Of a stretch of 33,896 bases of DNA, positions 23,470 to 31,116 are shown in pieces. Under the pieces are notes generated by a model. That model was not told the DNA's origin. It searched no databases and worked only from the letters and a program-made list of their open reading frames with translations. Within the stretch, counting starts at the first letter, position 1; the number at the start of each line of letters is the position of its first letter. The position numbers were made by a program, and so were the translations under genes. This stretch comes from Bradyrhizobium sp. 132 (GTDB lineage: Bacteria > Pseudomonadota > Alphaproteobacteria > Rhizobiales > Xanthobacteraceae), in NCBI RefSeq assembly GCF_023074185.1, contig NZ_JADPKY010000105.1, positions 1 to 33,896 on the forward strand. The letters run 5' to 3'.

Positions 23470-23649
23470 ATGGCGGAATATCGCCTTTATCGGTTTGACA
23501 AAGATGGGCACATTCAGGGGCCCCCGGTTATCGTCGATCGCGAAGACGATGACGCTGCCGTTACCCAAGCGAAGCAATACGTGGATGGCTTCGCTATTCA
23601 AGTCTGGGACCGCGCCCGTTGCGTGGCCGTATTGCCGTCCGCGGATTGA
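23470..23649 (+). CDS. Small conserved-type protein of unknown function
   Basis: 59 aa from the ATG at 23470 (MAEYRLYRFDKDGHIQGPP..); a GTG three codons earlier is possible. The order of strands and the DGFAIQVWDRARCVAVL ending resemble unnamed short proteins frequent in Bradyrhizobium that co-occur with DUF6894 proteins. Soluble, one Cys, no catalytic motif. Confidence 0.6.
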   Translation: MAEYRLYRFDKDGHIQGPPVIVDREDDDAAVTQAKQYVDGFAIQVWDRARCVAVLPSAD

Positions 23650-23842
23650 GGCCGGCCCAGCAGTCGCCTACCTTCCTTACGCTAATCGGCAGGTCTGGAG
23701 TCTGGGGTAGAGCAGAAGTCCTCGCCTCCGTTGCAGACCGCCGCCTTTGACCGGAGGCAGACATGGAGTGTTCTCATGTAAAGTGCTACCTTCCCCTATC
23801 GTATCGATCTTGCGGCGAGGCGACCTCGGGGCATGTCATGTC

Positions 23843-24823
23843 ATGAGACGACGTGAGTTTCTTGGAGTATCTGCAATCGTAGCTCTGGTGCCGCTCGCAG
23901 CACATGCTCAAAAATTGCCGGCACGAATTGGATTGTTGGTCAGCGGTGCGCCTACATCGCTTTACACGCAGAATCTGATCAAAGCGATCAAACAAGGACT
24001 ATCTGAGTCTAGCTTAGTCGAGGGGCGCGATTATTCGCTCGAGTGCCGATACGCTGAAGGAAAATATGAAAAGTTTCCAGCACTAGCGCACGAGCTGGCT
24101 CAAACAGGTGCCACCATCATACTCGCCCATACGATTGCTTCGGTTCGCGCCGCCCAGAAGCTCAACCCGTCCGTTTCCGTTATCATGTTATCGATCAACG
24201 ACCCGGTCAGGGCCGGCTTGGTCGCGAGCCTTTCAAAACCAGCTGGGAACACAACGGGTCTCGCAAACCTCGAAGAAGATTTAACAACCAAGCTTCTCGA
24301 ATTTCAGCGGATCATTGTCCCCGCGGCGACGAAGATCGCAGCTCTCTTTAACTCAGGCAATCCAACTCATTTGTATTTTCTCGAAAACCTTCGAACGCAA
24401 GCTGAAGCCTTTAATATGAAAGTTCTGCCAGCCGAACTGAAAACACCCGGAGCGATAGATGACGTGTTCACCGAGCTCGCCGCGCAACGCCCGGACACGC
24501 TGCAAATCATGTCAGACTCTGGAATTTTTGATTTGAGCGACCGAATCGCTGCGTTGGCGGAGAAACACCGCATCCCAAGCTTCGCAACATTACCAGAATT
24601 CGTCGGGATTGGTGGTCTACTCGCCTATGGCGCATCGAGACGTCGTCTCTTCGTCCGGTCAGGCTATTACGTCGCAAGGATTCTTCAGGGATCGCGCCCC
24701 GGTGACTTGCCCGTCGAACAGCCCACGCGGGTCGAGCTTTCGATCAACCTTAGGACCGCAAAAGCACTCGGTCTAATCGTTCCGGCGACGTTACTCACCC
24801 AAGCTGACGAAGTTGTTGAATAA
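23843..24823 (+). CDS. ABC transporter substrate-binding protein (TrpX/BMP-like, PF04392 type)
   Basis: 326 aa from the ATG at 23843, which places a twin-arginine-like signal (MRRREFLGVSAIVALVPLAA, cleavage after AHAQ) at the very N-terminus; the frame is open to 23747. The mature protein has the two-lobe features of the family: ARIGLLVSGAP, FPALAHELAQTGATIILAHT, NDPVRAGLVASLSKPAGNTTGL and the end LRTAKALGLIVPATLLTQAD. It would bind an unknown solute in the periplasm. No permease or ATPase gene is adjacent, so it is an orphan, which is common for this family in Bradyrhizobium. Confidence 0.92.
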   Translation: MRRREFLGVSAIVALVPLAAHAQKLPARIGLLVSGAPTSLYTQNLIKAIKQGLSESSLVEGRDYSLECRYAEGKYEKFPALAHELAQTGATIILAHTIASVRAAQKLNPSVSVIMLSINDPVRAGLVASLSKPAGNTTGLANLEEDLTTKLLEFQRIIVPAATKIAALFNSGNPTHLYFLENLRTQAEAFNMKVLPAELKTPGAIDDVFTELAAQRPDTLQIMSDSGIFDLSDRIAALAEKHRIPSFATLPEFVGIGGLLAYGASRRRLFVRSGYYVARILQGSRPGDLPVEQPTRVELSINLRTAKALGLIVPATLLTQADEVVE

Positions 24824-24857
24824 ACGCAATGTCGCCTAGTGGCCCATCGCTACCGTT

Positions 24858-25416
24858 GGGGCGGTGCCATTACTGATCATTGCCGGCGCGATCATCATCG
24901 CGCTCTCCACTTGACCAGACTGTATGGCGACGTGGGCTTTTGGTCCTTCGCCGAATCGCGGATGTTGCTCGGCGTCGGCCTGCCGCCTATCTTCCTGTCG
25001 ATCACGGCAGCGTCCTATGATGGAATTCCGCCGGAGAAGACGACCAGGCCTCAGCCTTGATCAATGCGGCGCGCAATACCGGCGGCTCGATCGGCGTTTC
25101 GCTCGCGTCCAATGTGCTATCGCATTGCGAACAGTTTCACCAGAACAGGCTGATCGAGCATGTCCTGCCCTCGAGCGCCCAATACCAGCACACCCTACAG
25201 CAAGCCACGACTTACTTCGAGGCGCTTGGCAGCTCGGTCGCCACCGCACAACAACAGGCGATCGGGTGGGTCGGCCAGACGGTACAGACGCAGGCGGCGC
25301 TGTTGGCGTATATGGACGTGTTCTGGGTACTAATGCTGGTTTCGCTTGCCGCCATTCCGCTTGCGCTGATGCTGCGCAACGTCAAGCCGGGCGGCGCAGC
25401 TCCCATCGGTCATTGA
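24858..25416 (+). pseudogene. MFS DHA2-type (EmrB/QacA-like) drug exporter, 3' remnant with frameshifts
   Basis: Pieces in three frames line up as the C-terminal end of a 14-helix exporter: PLLIIAGAIIIALS, then TRLYGDVGFWSFAESRMLLG and GLPPIFLSITAASYDGIPPEKT, then DQASALINAARNTGGSIGVSLASN through AYMDVFWVLMLVSLAAIPLAL. One missing G near 25042 and one indel near 24917 break the frame. The first ten or so helices are absent, so the gene is dead regardless of sequencing errors. The last piece alone (25057-25416) reads as a 119-aa open frame. Confidence 0.85.
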
Positions 25417-25493
25417 ATGAGCGCACAAGTAGTGGCTTCCTGAGACATTGCAGGAAGCCGCCATTCAGAACCGTCGAACAGGCAAGCCCTACC

Positions 25494-25946
25494 ATGAACT
25501 CCGCACTAGTCTCCGCCATTGCCGCGCTGGCCGGCTCCGCCCTCGGCGGCGTCACGTCGCTGGCTTCGACCCTGCTCGGGCAACGCTCGCAGCTGCGAGC
25601 CCAGCAGATCGCAGGACACACAGCAAAGCTCGAAACCTTGTACGGTGATTTCATTGACGAAGCTTCGCGTCTCCACGCCCACGCTTTGGACCATAACAGC
25701 CCTCAGCCTAGCGATTTCGTCGGTCTTTACGCGAAAATTGGAAAAATGCGGTTTCTGTCATCGGAGGCCGTGGTTGCGAGCGGCGAAACTGTCATCCGCA
25801 GTATTGTCGAGACCTATCTCGAGCCGAACAGAGATTTGGCTCAGGTCAGAGCCGCCATGGAGAACGGTGCCCTGGATCCCCTGCGAGAATTCAGTAACGC
25901 GTGCCGAGCCGAGCTGCAGTATCTGAAGTTGTCTTCCAGCAAGTAG
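25494..25946 (+). CDS. Membrane-anchored helical protein of unknown function
   Basis: 150 aa. A Gly/Ala-rich hydrophobic N-terminus (MNSALVSAIAALAGSALGGV) is followed by a helical cytosolic body (TLLGQRSQLRAQQIAGHTAK.., FVGLYAKIGKMRFLSSEAVV). Proteins with this layout are common and unnamed in rhizobia. No strong ribosome-binding site. Its stop codon lies at the rearrangement point where the opposite-strand NmrA-like gene loses its natural 3' end, so this gene was probably brought next to it by recombination. Confidence 0.65.
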   Translation: MNSALVSAIAALAGSALGGVTSLASTLLGQRSQLRAQQIAGHTAKLETLYGDFIDEASRLHAHALDHNSPQPSDFVGLYAKIGKMRFLSSEAVVASGETVIRSIVETYLEPNRDLAQVRAAMENGALDPLREFSNACRAELQYLKLSSSK

Positions 25947-26500
25947 ATGGCTGAGTTCTTGCCCCTTCCAAAGGGTGCCATGATTTTGTCCTGCATGGAG
26001 ACGGTTTTCGCGGTTTGAAGCAATAGCCCTTCCATGAAAACCGTTGGTCGTACTTCCACCACTGGCAGCCCGGACCAGAATAATATCTGCTCCGCCAACC
26101 AATGCTGCTTTTGCTGTGGGCTGGGGGTCGTATTGAAGATGTCCATCTCGTTGACGGTCATCTGAGAGAGATTGACGAACGCCTTTACGCCATGATGCTT
26201 CGCGACGACGGCGACGTTGACAGCCGCTTCGAGATAGGTCGACGCGACTGACATTGCGAAGCAGAGACGTTCGCACCCTTCGATCGCCCGATGTACCGCC
26301 ATAAGATCGAGTAGATCGCCAACCACGACTTCTGCACCGAGCGCGCGCAACCTTGTGGCCCGCTCGTCGTCCACACGAACCTGCGCCCGTACCCGGAACC
26401 CACGGGCGAGAAGCAGCTCCGTCACTGAGCGGCCCACCGAGCCGATCCGTCCAGCCGCCCCGGTCACGAGAATCGGAAGTTCATGTTGTGCCTTGCTCAT
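25841..26500 (-). pseudogene. NmrA-like NAD(P)-binding protein, 3'-truncated
   Basis: Starts at the ATG at 26500 (or 26512). The first about 180 residues are a normal NmrA/atypical SDR protein: GAAGRIGSVGRSVTELL nucleotide site, GAEVVVGDLLDL, VNLSQMTVNE, VEVRPTVFMEGLL, ending APFGRGKNSAI. The expected AAEDVARVV.. segment is then missing. The frame instead runs into the antisense of the 150-aa gene to a chance stop at 25841. The break is near 25945-25950. The lost C-terminal part forms the substrate cleft, so activity is doubtful. Confidence 0.8.
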
Positions 26501-26587
26501 CTTTCGCTTCACTCAGAATGAATATGCTTTTCCGCGCGACGTATCCGCTCTTGCCGCCGGTCGATCGGCAGGAGGATTTCGTCCCCG

Positions 26588-27547
26588 TCATCCTTTGAGG
26601 AAGGCCAGCAGGTCTGCGTTCACTTGATCGGCGTGGGTGACGCACATGCCATGTGGAGCACCGGCATATTCCTTCAGGCTCGCGTTTGGCAGGATCTTCA
26701 CCGAACGCCGGGACGCGATGTCGATAGGAACGATCTGATCGTCATTACCCTGCAGCAGCAGGGTTGGGATCGTCATCTTCTTGAGATCATCCGTAAAATC
26801 GGTCTCGGAGAAGGCCTTGATGCAGTCATGCTCGCCTTGAAGGCTCCCCATCATGCCCTGAAGCCAGAAAGAGTCTATCTGGCCTTGCGAAACCTTTGCA
26901 TTGGGACGGTTATAGCCAAAGAACGGCATTGCCAGTTCTTTGAAGAACCCCGCCCGATCGGCAAGCAGGCTCGCGCGCAGACCGTCGAACACGCTCATCG
27001 GCGTGCTGTTAGGGTTGGTGGGCGTCTGCGCCATATGGGGAGGTACCGCGGAAATCAGGACTGCTTTCGATACACGCGATGTGCCATGGCGGCCGATATA
27101 GCGCGCCACCTCGCCTCCACCGGTCGAATGGCCGATCATCGTCGCACCCTTGACGTCGAGCGTCTCGAGTAGTGTGGCGAAATCGTCGGCATAAGTATCC
27201 ATGTCGTTGCCGGTCCAGGTCTGATCCGATCGACCATGGCTGCGTCGATCATGAGCAATAACGCGGTAGCCGTGGTTCGCCAGGAACAGCATCTGGGCGT
27301 CCCAGGCGTCTGCGGTGAGCGGCCAGCCATGGGAGAAGGTTACGACCGGACCGGCACCCCAGTCCTTGAAGTAGACCTTCGCACCGTCTTTCATTGTCGC
27401 GGTCGTCATAAGCTTTGATCCTTTGTGAGCAGGTTGGTGGGCTGGCGGCTGGGCGACCTTCGTCGCGTCCGCGAGCGCCGCTTTCGGGAGGCCGAGCGCG
27501 GCGACGAGACCGCCGCCAGTGAGAAGAAGATGCCGGCGTGAAGTCAT
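26588..27547 (-). CDS. Tat-exported alpha/beta hydrolase (non-haem chloroperoxidase type)
   Basis: 319 aa. The N-terminus (TSRRHLLLTGGGLVAALGLP..) is a twin-arginine signal. The usual chloroperoxidase start corresponds to residue 47, so an export signal of about 46 residues has been added. Catalytic triad: S141 in GHSTGGGE, D269/D270 in QGNDDQIVP, H299 in GAPHGMC; oxyanion region FSHGWPLTADAW. Such enzymes act as esterases and, with peroxide and an acid, as perhydrolases. The start overlaps the nitrilase stop (ATGA), so translation is coupled. It is the last gene of the operon. Confidence 0.93.
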   Translation of the reverse strand: MTSRRHLLLTGGGLVAALGLPKAALADATKVAQPPAHQPAHKGSKLMTTATMKDGAKVYFKDWGAGPVVTFSHGWPLTADAWDAQMLFLANHGYRVIAHDRRSHGRSDQTWTGNDMDTYADDFATLLETLDVKGATMIGHSTGGGEVARYIGRHGTSRVSKAVLISAVPPHMAQTPTNPNSTPMSVFDGLRASLLADRAGFFKELAMPFFGYNRPNAKVSQGQIDSFWLQGMMGSLQGEHDCIKAFSETDFTDDLKKMTIPTLLLQGNDDQIVPIDIASRRSVKILPNASLKEYAGAPHGMCVTHADQVNADLLAFLKG

Positions 27548-28554
27548 GAGGTAGCTGCCATTACCCGACGCGAGTCGACTTCTTCCAGCCGATCGGCCGG
27601 GTCTAGGGATTTCAGCGCTGGATGCGCGTTGCGCTCATGCACATGAGACTTCGGCGTACGGTCGATCATGAGGCTGAGCAGCTCCGGGCGGCTGTAGTGA
27701 CCGCGCGAGTCCATCAGGCGCTTGCGCTTGTCGATAGCCCAGAAATCGAGATCGGCGATGACCTCGCCTTCGCCCGATCGCAGCGGCGCGCCCATCAATG
27801 CGCCCTCTGGAGAGACGATCGCGGTGAAGCAGCCGCTAGAGATCGGCTCGATGCTGCAGCCGGTATCCTTCATGATCTGAGCTTGCTGCTCAGCGTTCAG
27901 CCAGGCCGTCGCACAGACCACGAAACACCCGGCCTCCAGTGCGTGCTGGCGAATATTGACTGAAATTTGCCCGGAGAAACCGTCACCGGCGAACGAGCCA
28001 GGATACATAGCGGAGTGAATCTGCTCGCCGTCGGCCATCAAGGCGTAGCGGGCCAGCGGGTTGTAATGCTCCCAGCAGGCCAGTTGACCGATGCGCCCTA
28101 CGGCGCTGTCGACACAGCGCAGCCCGGAGCCATCGCCCTGACCCCAGACCATGCGTTCAGGATAGGTCGGAGAAATCTTGCGACGGTGCTCGATGAGTGT
28201 GCCGTCGGCATCGAACAGGAGTTGCGCGTTATAGATCGTGCCGCCATGGCGCTCGTTGACGCCGACGGAGACGACCATGCCGGCTTGCTTCGCGGCCTCA
28301 CCGATAGCCCTGGTGGCGTCAGACGGCACGGTCACAGCCTGATCGAGCAACTTGTAGTGCTCCGCGCCCATAAGGTAGGGCGCTTCGACGAAGGAAAAAT
28401 AGGGGTAGTAAGGAATGACCGTTTCCGGGAAGGTCGCGAACTGGACGCCTTGGCGCCCAAGCTCGATGATTTTCTTGACCACTTTGCCAACAGTGCCTTC
28501 CCGGCTGTAGAGAACGGGACTGATCTGCACGGCCGCGGCTTTGACAACAGACAT
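27544..28554 (-). CDS. Nitrilase
   Basis: 336 aa from the ATG at 28554, with AAGGA upstream; a longer frame to 28617 lacks one. The catalytic triad is complete: E44 (FPETVIPYYPYF), K126 (HRRKISPTYPERMVWGQGDG) and C160 (GQLACWEHYNPLARY). FPETVIPYYPYFSF and CWEHYNPLARYALM are hallmarks of true nitrilases (branch 1), which convert a nitrile plus two waters to a carboxylic acid and ammonia. Cytosolic. It overlaps the chloroperoxidase-like gene by four bases downstream and follows the YciI-like genes, making it the metabolic centre of this operon. The substrate cannot be read from sequence. Confidence 0.95.
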   Translation of the reverse strand: MSVVKAAAVQISPVLYSREGTVGKVVKKIIELGRQGVQFATFPETVIPYYPYFSFVEAPYLMGAEHYKLLDQAVTVPSDATRAIGEAAKQAGMVVSVGVNERHGGTIYNAQLLFDADGTLIEHRRKISPTYPERMVWGQGDGSGLRCVDSAVGRIGQLACWEHYNPLARYALMADGEQIHSAMYPGSFAGDGFSGQISVNIRQHALEAGCFVVCATAWLNAEQQAQIMKDTGCSIEPISSGCFTAIVSPEGALMGAPLRSGEGEVIADLDFWAIDKRKRLMDSRGHYSRPELLSLMIDRTPKSHVHERNAHPALKSLDPADRLEEVDSRRVMAATS

Positions 28555-28640
28555 CGTGGCGGGTCCTTTTTGGCGGGTTGTTGATGTAATCTTTGGTCCC
28601 CGACATGGCTTCACCATGCCCCGGTCGACCTCAATCGGTT

Positions 28641-29152
28641 GGCGATGGAGCCTGGAGCGCCACCCAGCTCACAACGAAACCCGCGGATCGCAATGCGAAC
28701 GCGGAGGTTCGGCGATGAGCATGGCGAGCGGCGCAAGCGGCCCGAGAGCGATCAACTCGAATTCCATCATTCCGGCGACGCCGAGTGGGAGCTTCTCCAG
28801 GAGTTCATGCGCCTCTGCCGTGCTGGTGGCGTTCACGATGAAGACGACGCCGCGGCCCTCTGTCTGGGAGAACCACTGCTCGATTTTTCCAGCGAGATGA
28901 TTGCGAACCGTGGCGCGAACCTCATGGGGGCGGACCGAGGCGATCGCCTCGGGTGTGCCCTTCGCCGTGACCGAGCCGATCGCCAGGATCTTGGTTGTCG
29001 GAGCGACAACGGCGGCGAGCGCGGGCAATATCTCGGCATGGACACGCGGATTCTTGACGTCAGGCATTTTACTGCTTGCTCTCGGCAAATCGGTAGGGGG
29101 ACCACGAACGACTTCGCAGTATCCGTAAAAAGCATCCGAAGCGGAGCGATCG
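28641..29152. repeat. Tandem duplication, downstream copy
   Basis: Matches 29181-29693 at high identity with a constant offset of about 540 bp. It includes one YciI-like gene and, at 29098-29152, a remnant of the 3' end of the exported paralogue (reads PIAPLRMLFTDTAK, against PIAPLRVLLTEPAK in the intact gene). Confidence 0.8.
28669..29067 (-). CDS. YciI / muconolactone-isomerase-like protein, paralogue A
   Basis: 132 aa from the ATG at 29067 (a TTG at 29088 is also possible). A dimeric alpha-beta-barrel fold is suggested by KILAIGSVTAKG, VRATVRNHLAGKIEQW and the GVVFIVNATSTAEAHELLEK LPL core. It is nearly identical to the next gene (29230-29604), differing mainly at the C-terminus, where it runs on for eight residues (HCDPRVSL) past the paralogue's end. 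Its ribosome-binding site is poorer than that of its twin. Relatives are small isomerases, decarboxylases or stress-related binding proteins; the role here is unknown. Confidence 0.8.
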   Translation of the reverse strand: MPDVKNPRVHAEILPALAAVVAPTTKILAIGSVTAKGTPEAIASVRPHEVRATVRNHLAGKIEQWFSQTEGRGVVFIVNATSTAEAHELLEKLPLGVAGMMEFELIALGPLAPLAMLIAEPPRSHCDPRVSL

Positions 29153-29180
29153 GGTAGTCACGAAGCTACGAATGCGGTCT

Positions 29181-29693
29181 GATGGAGTCTGGGGCGCTAC
29201 CAAGTTCCCAACGCGGTTTGCGGATCGCATCACGAACGCGGAGGCTCACCGATGAGCATGGCGAGCGGCGCAAGCGGGCCGAGAGCGATCAGCTCGAATT
29301 CCATCATGCCGGCCACGCCAAGAGGAAGCTTCTCTAGGAGTTCGTGCGCTTCCGCAGTGCTGGTCGCGTTCACGATGAAGACGACGCCGTAGCCCTCCGT
29401 CTGGAAGAACCACTGCTCGATCTTTCCAGCGAGATGATTGCGGACCGTCGCACGAACCTCATGGGGCAGGACCGGTGCGATTGCCGCGGGCGTGCCCTTG
29501 GCCGTGACCGACCCGATCGCCAGGATCTTGGTTGTCGGAACGACGACGGCGGCAAGCGCGGGCAGTATCTCGGCATGAACGCGCGGATTCTTGTTGTCGG
29601 GCATGTTGCTAATTCCTTTTGATAGATTGGTCCGGAGCGCCGCGAACTACTTCGCAGGCTCGGTCAAAAGCACGCGAAGCGGCGCGATCGGGC
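29181..29693. repeat. Tandem duplication, upstream copy
   Basis: Partner of 28641-29152. It spans the true 3' end of the exported YciI-like gene plus the second cytosolic paralogue and its 3' flank. Confidence 0.8.
29230..29604 (-). CDS. YciI / muconolactone-isomerase-like protein, paralogue B
   Basis: 124 aa. ATG at 29604 with AAAAGGA eight bases upstream. It shares almost every residue with paralogue A (for example VRATVRNHLAGKIEQWFFQT, GVVFIVNATSTAEAHELLEK). The natural C-terminus is GEPPRS. This looks like the original copy, because it keeps the good ribosome-binding site and follows the intact exported paralogue by 42 bp. Function is unknown; its place before a nitrilase suggests handling of a pathway intermediate. 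Confidence 0.82.
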   Translation of the reverse strand: MPDNKNPRVHAEILPALAAVVVPTTKILAIGSVTAKGTPAAIAPVLPHEVRATVRNHLAGKIEQWFFQTEGYGVVFIVNATSTAEAHELLEKLPLGVAGMMEFELIALGPLAPLAMLIGEPPRS

Positions 29694-30099
29694 CGAGCGG
29701 GATGATCTGGAATTCCATCATCCCCGCCTGGCCGAAAGGAAACCTGCCCAGCAGTTCCAGAGCCTCCTTCGGATCGGTGACGTTCATCATGAACACGACA
29801 CCGCTCTGGTCCTGCTTGAGGTACCATTGGTCGATTTTCCCAGCTAGATAGAGCAGTACGGTGTCGCGCACTTCAGAAGGAAGGAGCGGCTTCCACTGGT
29901 CCGGCGTCCCTTTGGCTGTGAAGGTGCCGATCGCCAGCAGCTTGGTGGTCGGCACGTCAAGGCCCGAAGATGGCGGCGCCGACTGAGCGGACGAAGTGGC
30001 CGGGCTGATCGCTACGAACATCGCGACGAGGGCGCCGAAGCAGGCGAGCCTGGTCAAGCGGGTCGCGTTCACGGCGAGCTTGTTGAGGACGCGGCTCAT
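29647..30099 (-). CDS. Exported YciI / muconolactone-isomerase-like protein
   Basis: 150 aa from the ATG at 30099, which overlaps the hydrolase stop as ATGA; the longer frame to 30147 is inside that gene. The N-terminus has a hydrophobic signal (RLACFGALVAMFVAISPATS, cleavage near SSAQS). The mature domain is a diverged relative of the two cytosolic paralogues (KLLAIGTFTAKGTPDQW, LAGKIDQWYLKQDQSGVVFM, PFGQAGMMEFQIIPLGPIAP). So the operon encodes both periplasmic and cytosolic forms of the same fold. No catalytic residues can be assigned with confidence. Confidence 0.85.
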   Translation of the reverse strand: MSRVLNKLAVNATRLTRLACFGALVAMFVAISPATSSAQSAPPSSGLDVPTTKLLAIGTFTAKGTPDQWKPLLPSEVRDTVLLYLAGKIDQWYLKQDQSGVVFMMNVTDPKEALELLGRFPFGQAGMMEFQIIPLGPIAPLRVLLTEPAK

Positions 30100-30968
30100 G
30101 ACAGCATCGCCTTCGCCACTTGCGCGGGCTCGTCGGCCTGCAGCCAATGACCTGCCGGTATGAAAGTGAGGGACGCATTCTTGAGCTGAGACTGGCGCCG
30201 CTCGGCCATGGCGGCGGGGAAGTAAGGATCGTACCGTCCCCAGATCAGCTTGACTGGAATATCCAGCGTCTTGAGCGCCGTCAGATGCTTTGCGTTTCGG
30301 GCATGTTCATCGAAGAATTCCGCCGCCAACTGCACGAAGGCAGGACCGGCGCCAGGTTGGACGATAAAGTTGTCGCTGATCAGCGGACCGATGAACGCGC
30401 TGAAATGGGACTTTTGCGCCTCGGGCAAAGAATCCAGGAATTTCTTCTGCTGCCATCTCAGCAGCCAGCCAAACTGTTCGGGGCTCTGGGCGATCGCCAC
30501 GGCCAGGGCCTGCATGCTCCGGGTCGCGAACAGCGTGATCATCTCGGGCCAAAGAACCGTGGAGTCCTCGCTATAGGCCGAGTTGAGCATGATCGCGGAA
30601 TCGACACCGTCCGAATGGGTGAGCGCGTAATTGAGCGTCGCCATCCCCGAGGAATCGTGAGCGACCGGGACGATCGTCCCCAGATCCAGACCCTCGACCA
30701 CCGCTTCAAGGTCGCCAAGTTGCTGCTTAAAGCTGTAGACGGTGCCGGCGGGCTTGTCGGAGGCGCCAAAGCCCAAAAAATCGAACGTCACCACGCGCCG
30801 CCCGCTGGCGACCAAGTGCGGAATCAGGTCGTCCCAGATGTGCAGATTGTCGGGGAAGCCGTGCATGAGCACGAAGGCCGGGCCAGAACCCGCATAATCT
30901 CGAGCGTAGACTTTTCCTTCGCCCCTAGAAATGCGATGCTCGACGAAGGCGGCGTGATCGGAAGACAT
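30096..30968 (-). CDS. Alpha/beta hydrolase with Asp nucleophile (epoxide hydrolase / haloalkane dehalogenase type)
   Basis: 290 aa, no signal. The nucleophile elbow VAHDSSGMA has Asp instead of Ser, as in epoxide hydrolases and haloalkane dehalogenases. HGFPDNLHIWDDL carries the oxyanion region, GRYDPYFP the acid, and PAGHWLQ the His. It would open epoxides or remove halide through an ester intermediate; substrate unknown. First gene of the operon, with AAAGGA seven bases before the ATG. The 148-bp gap to the divergent GlxA-type regulator must hold both promoters. Confidence 0.92.
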   Translation of the reverse strand: MSSDHAAFVEHRISRGEGKVYARDYAGSGPAFVLMHGFPDNLHIWDDLIPHLVASGRRVVTFDFLGFGASDKPAGTVYSFKQQLGDLEAVVEGLDLGTIVPVAHDSSGMATLNYALTHSDGVDSAIMLNSAYSEDSTVLWPEMITLFATRSMQALAVAIAQSPEQFGWLLRWQQKKFLDSLPEAQKSHFSAFIGPLISDNFIVQPGAGPAFVQLAAEFFDEHARNAKHLTALKTLDIPVKLIWGRYDPYFPAAMAERRQSQLKNASLTFIPAGHWLQADEPAQVAKAMLS

Positions 30969-31116
30969 GCATCATCCTTTCTTCCTCACGGAAGCGCTGA
31001 CATGGGGGTCGCTTAGCGGCGAGGAACCAGTGCGAGATTTGTTGCTCGGACTCTAGCGATTACGGCGGGGCTGACGTAGGTCGTTCTTGCCACCATTCGT
31101 GCCACAGGAGCGAAAA

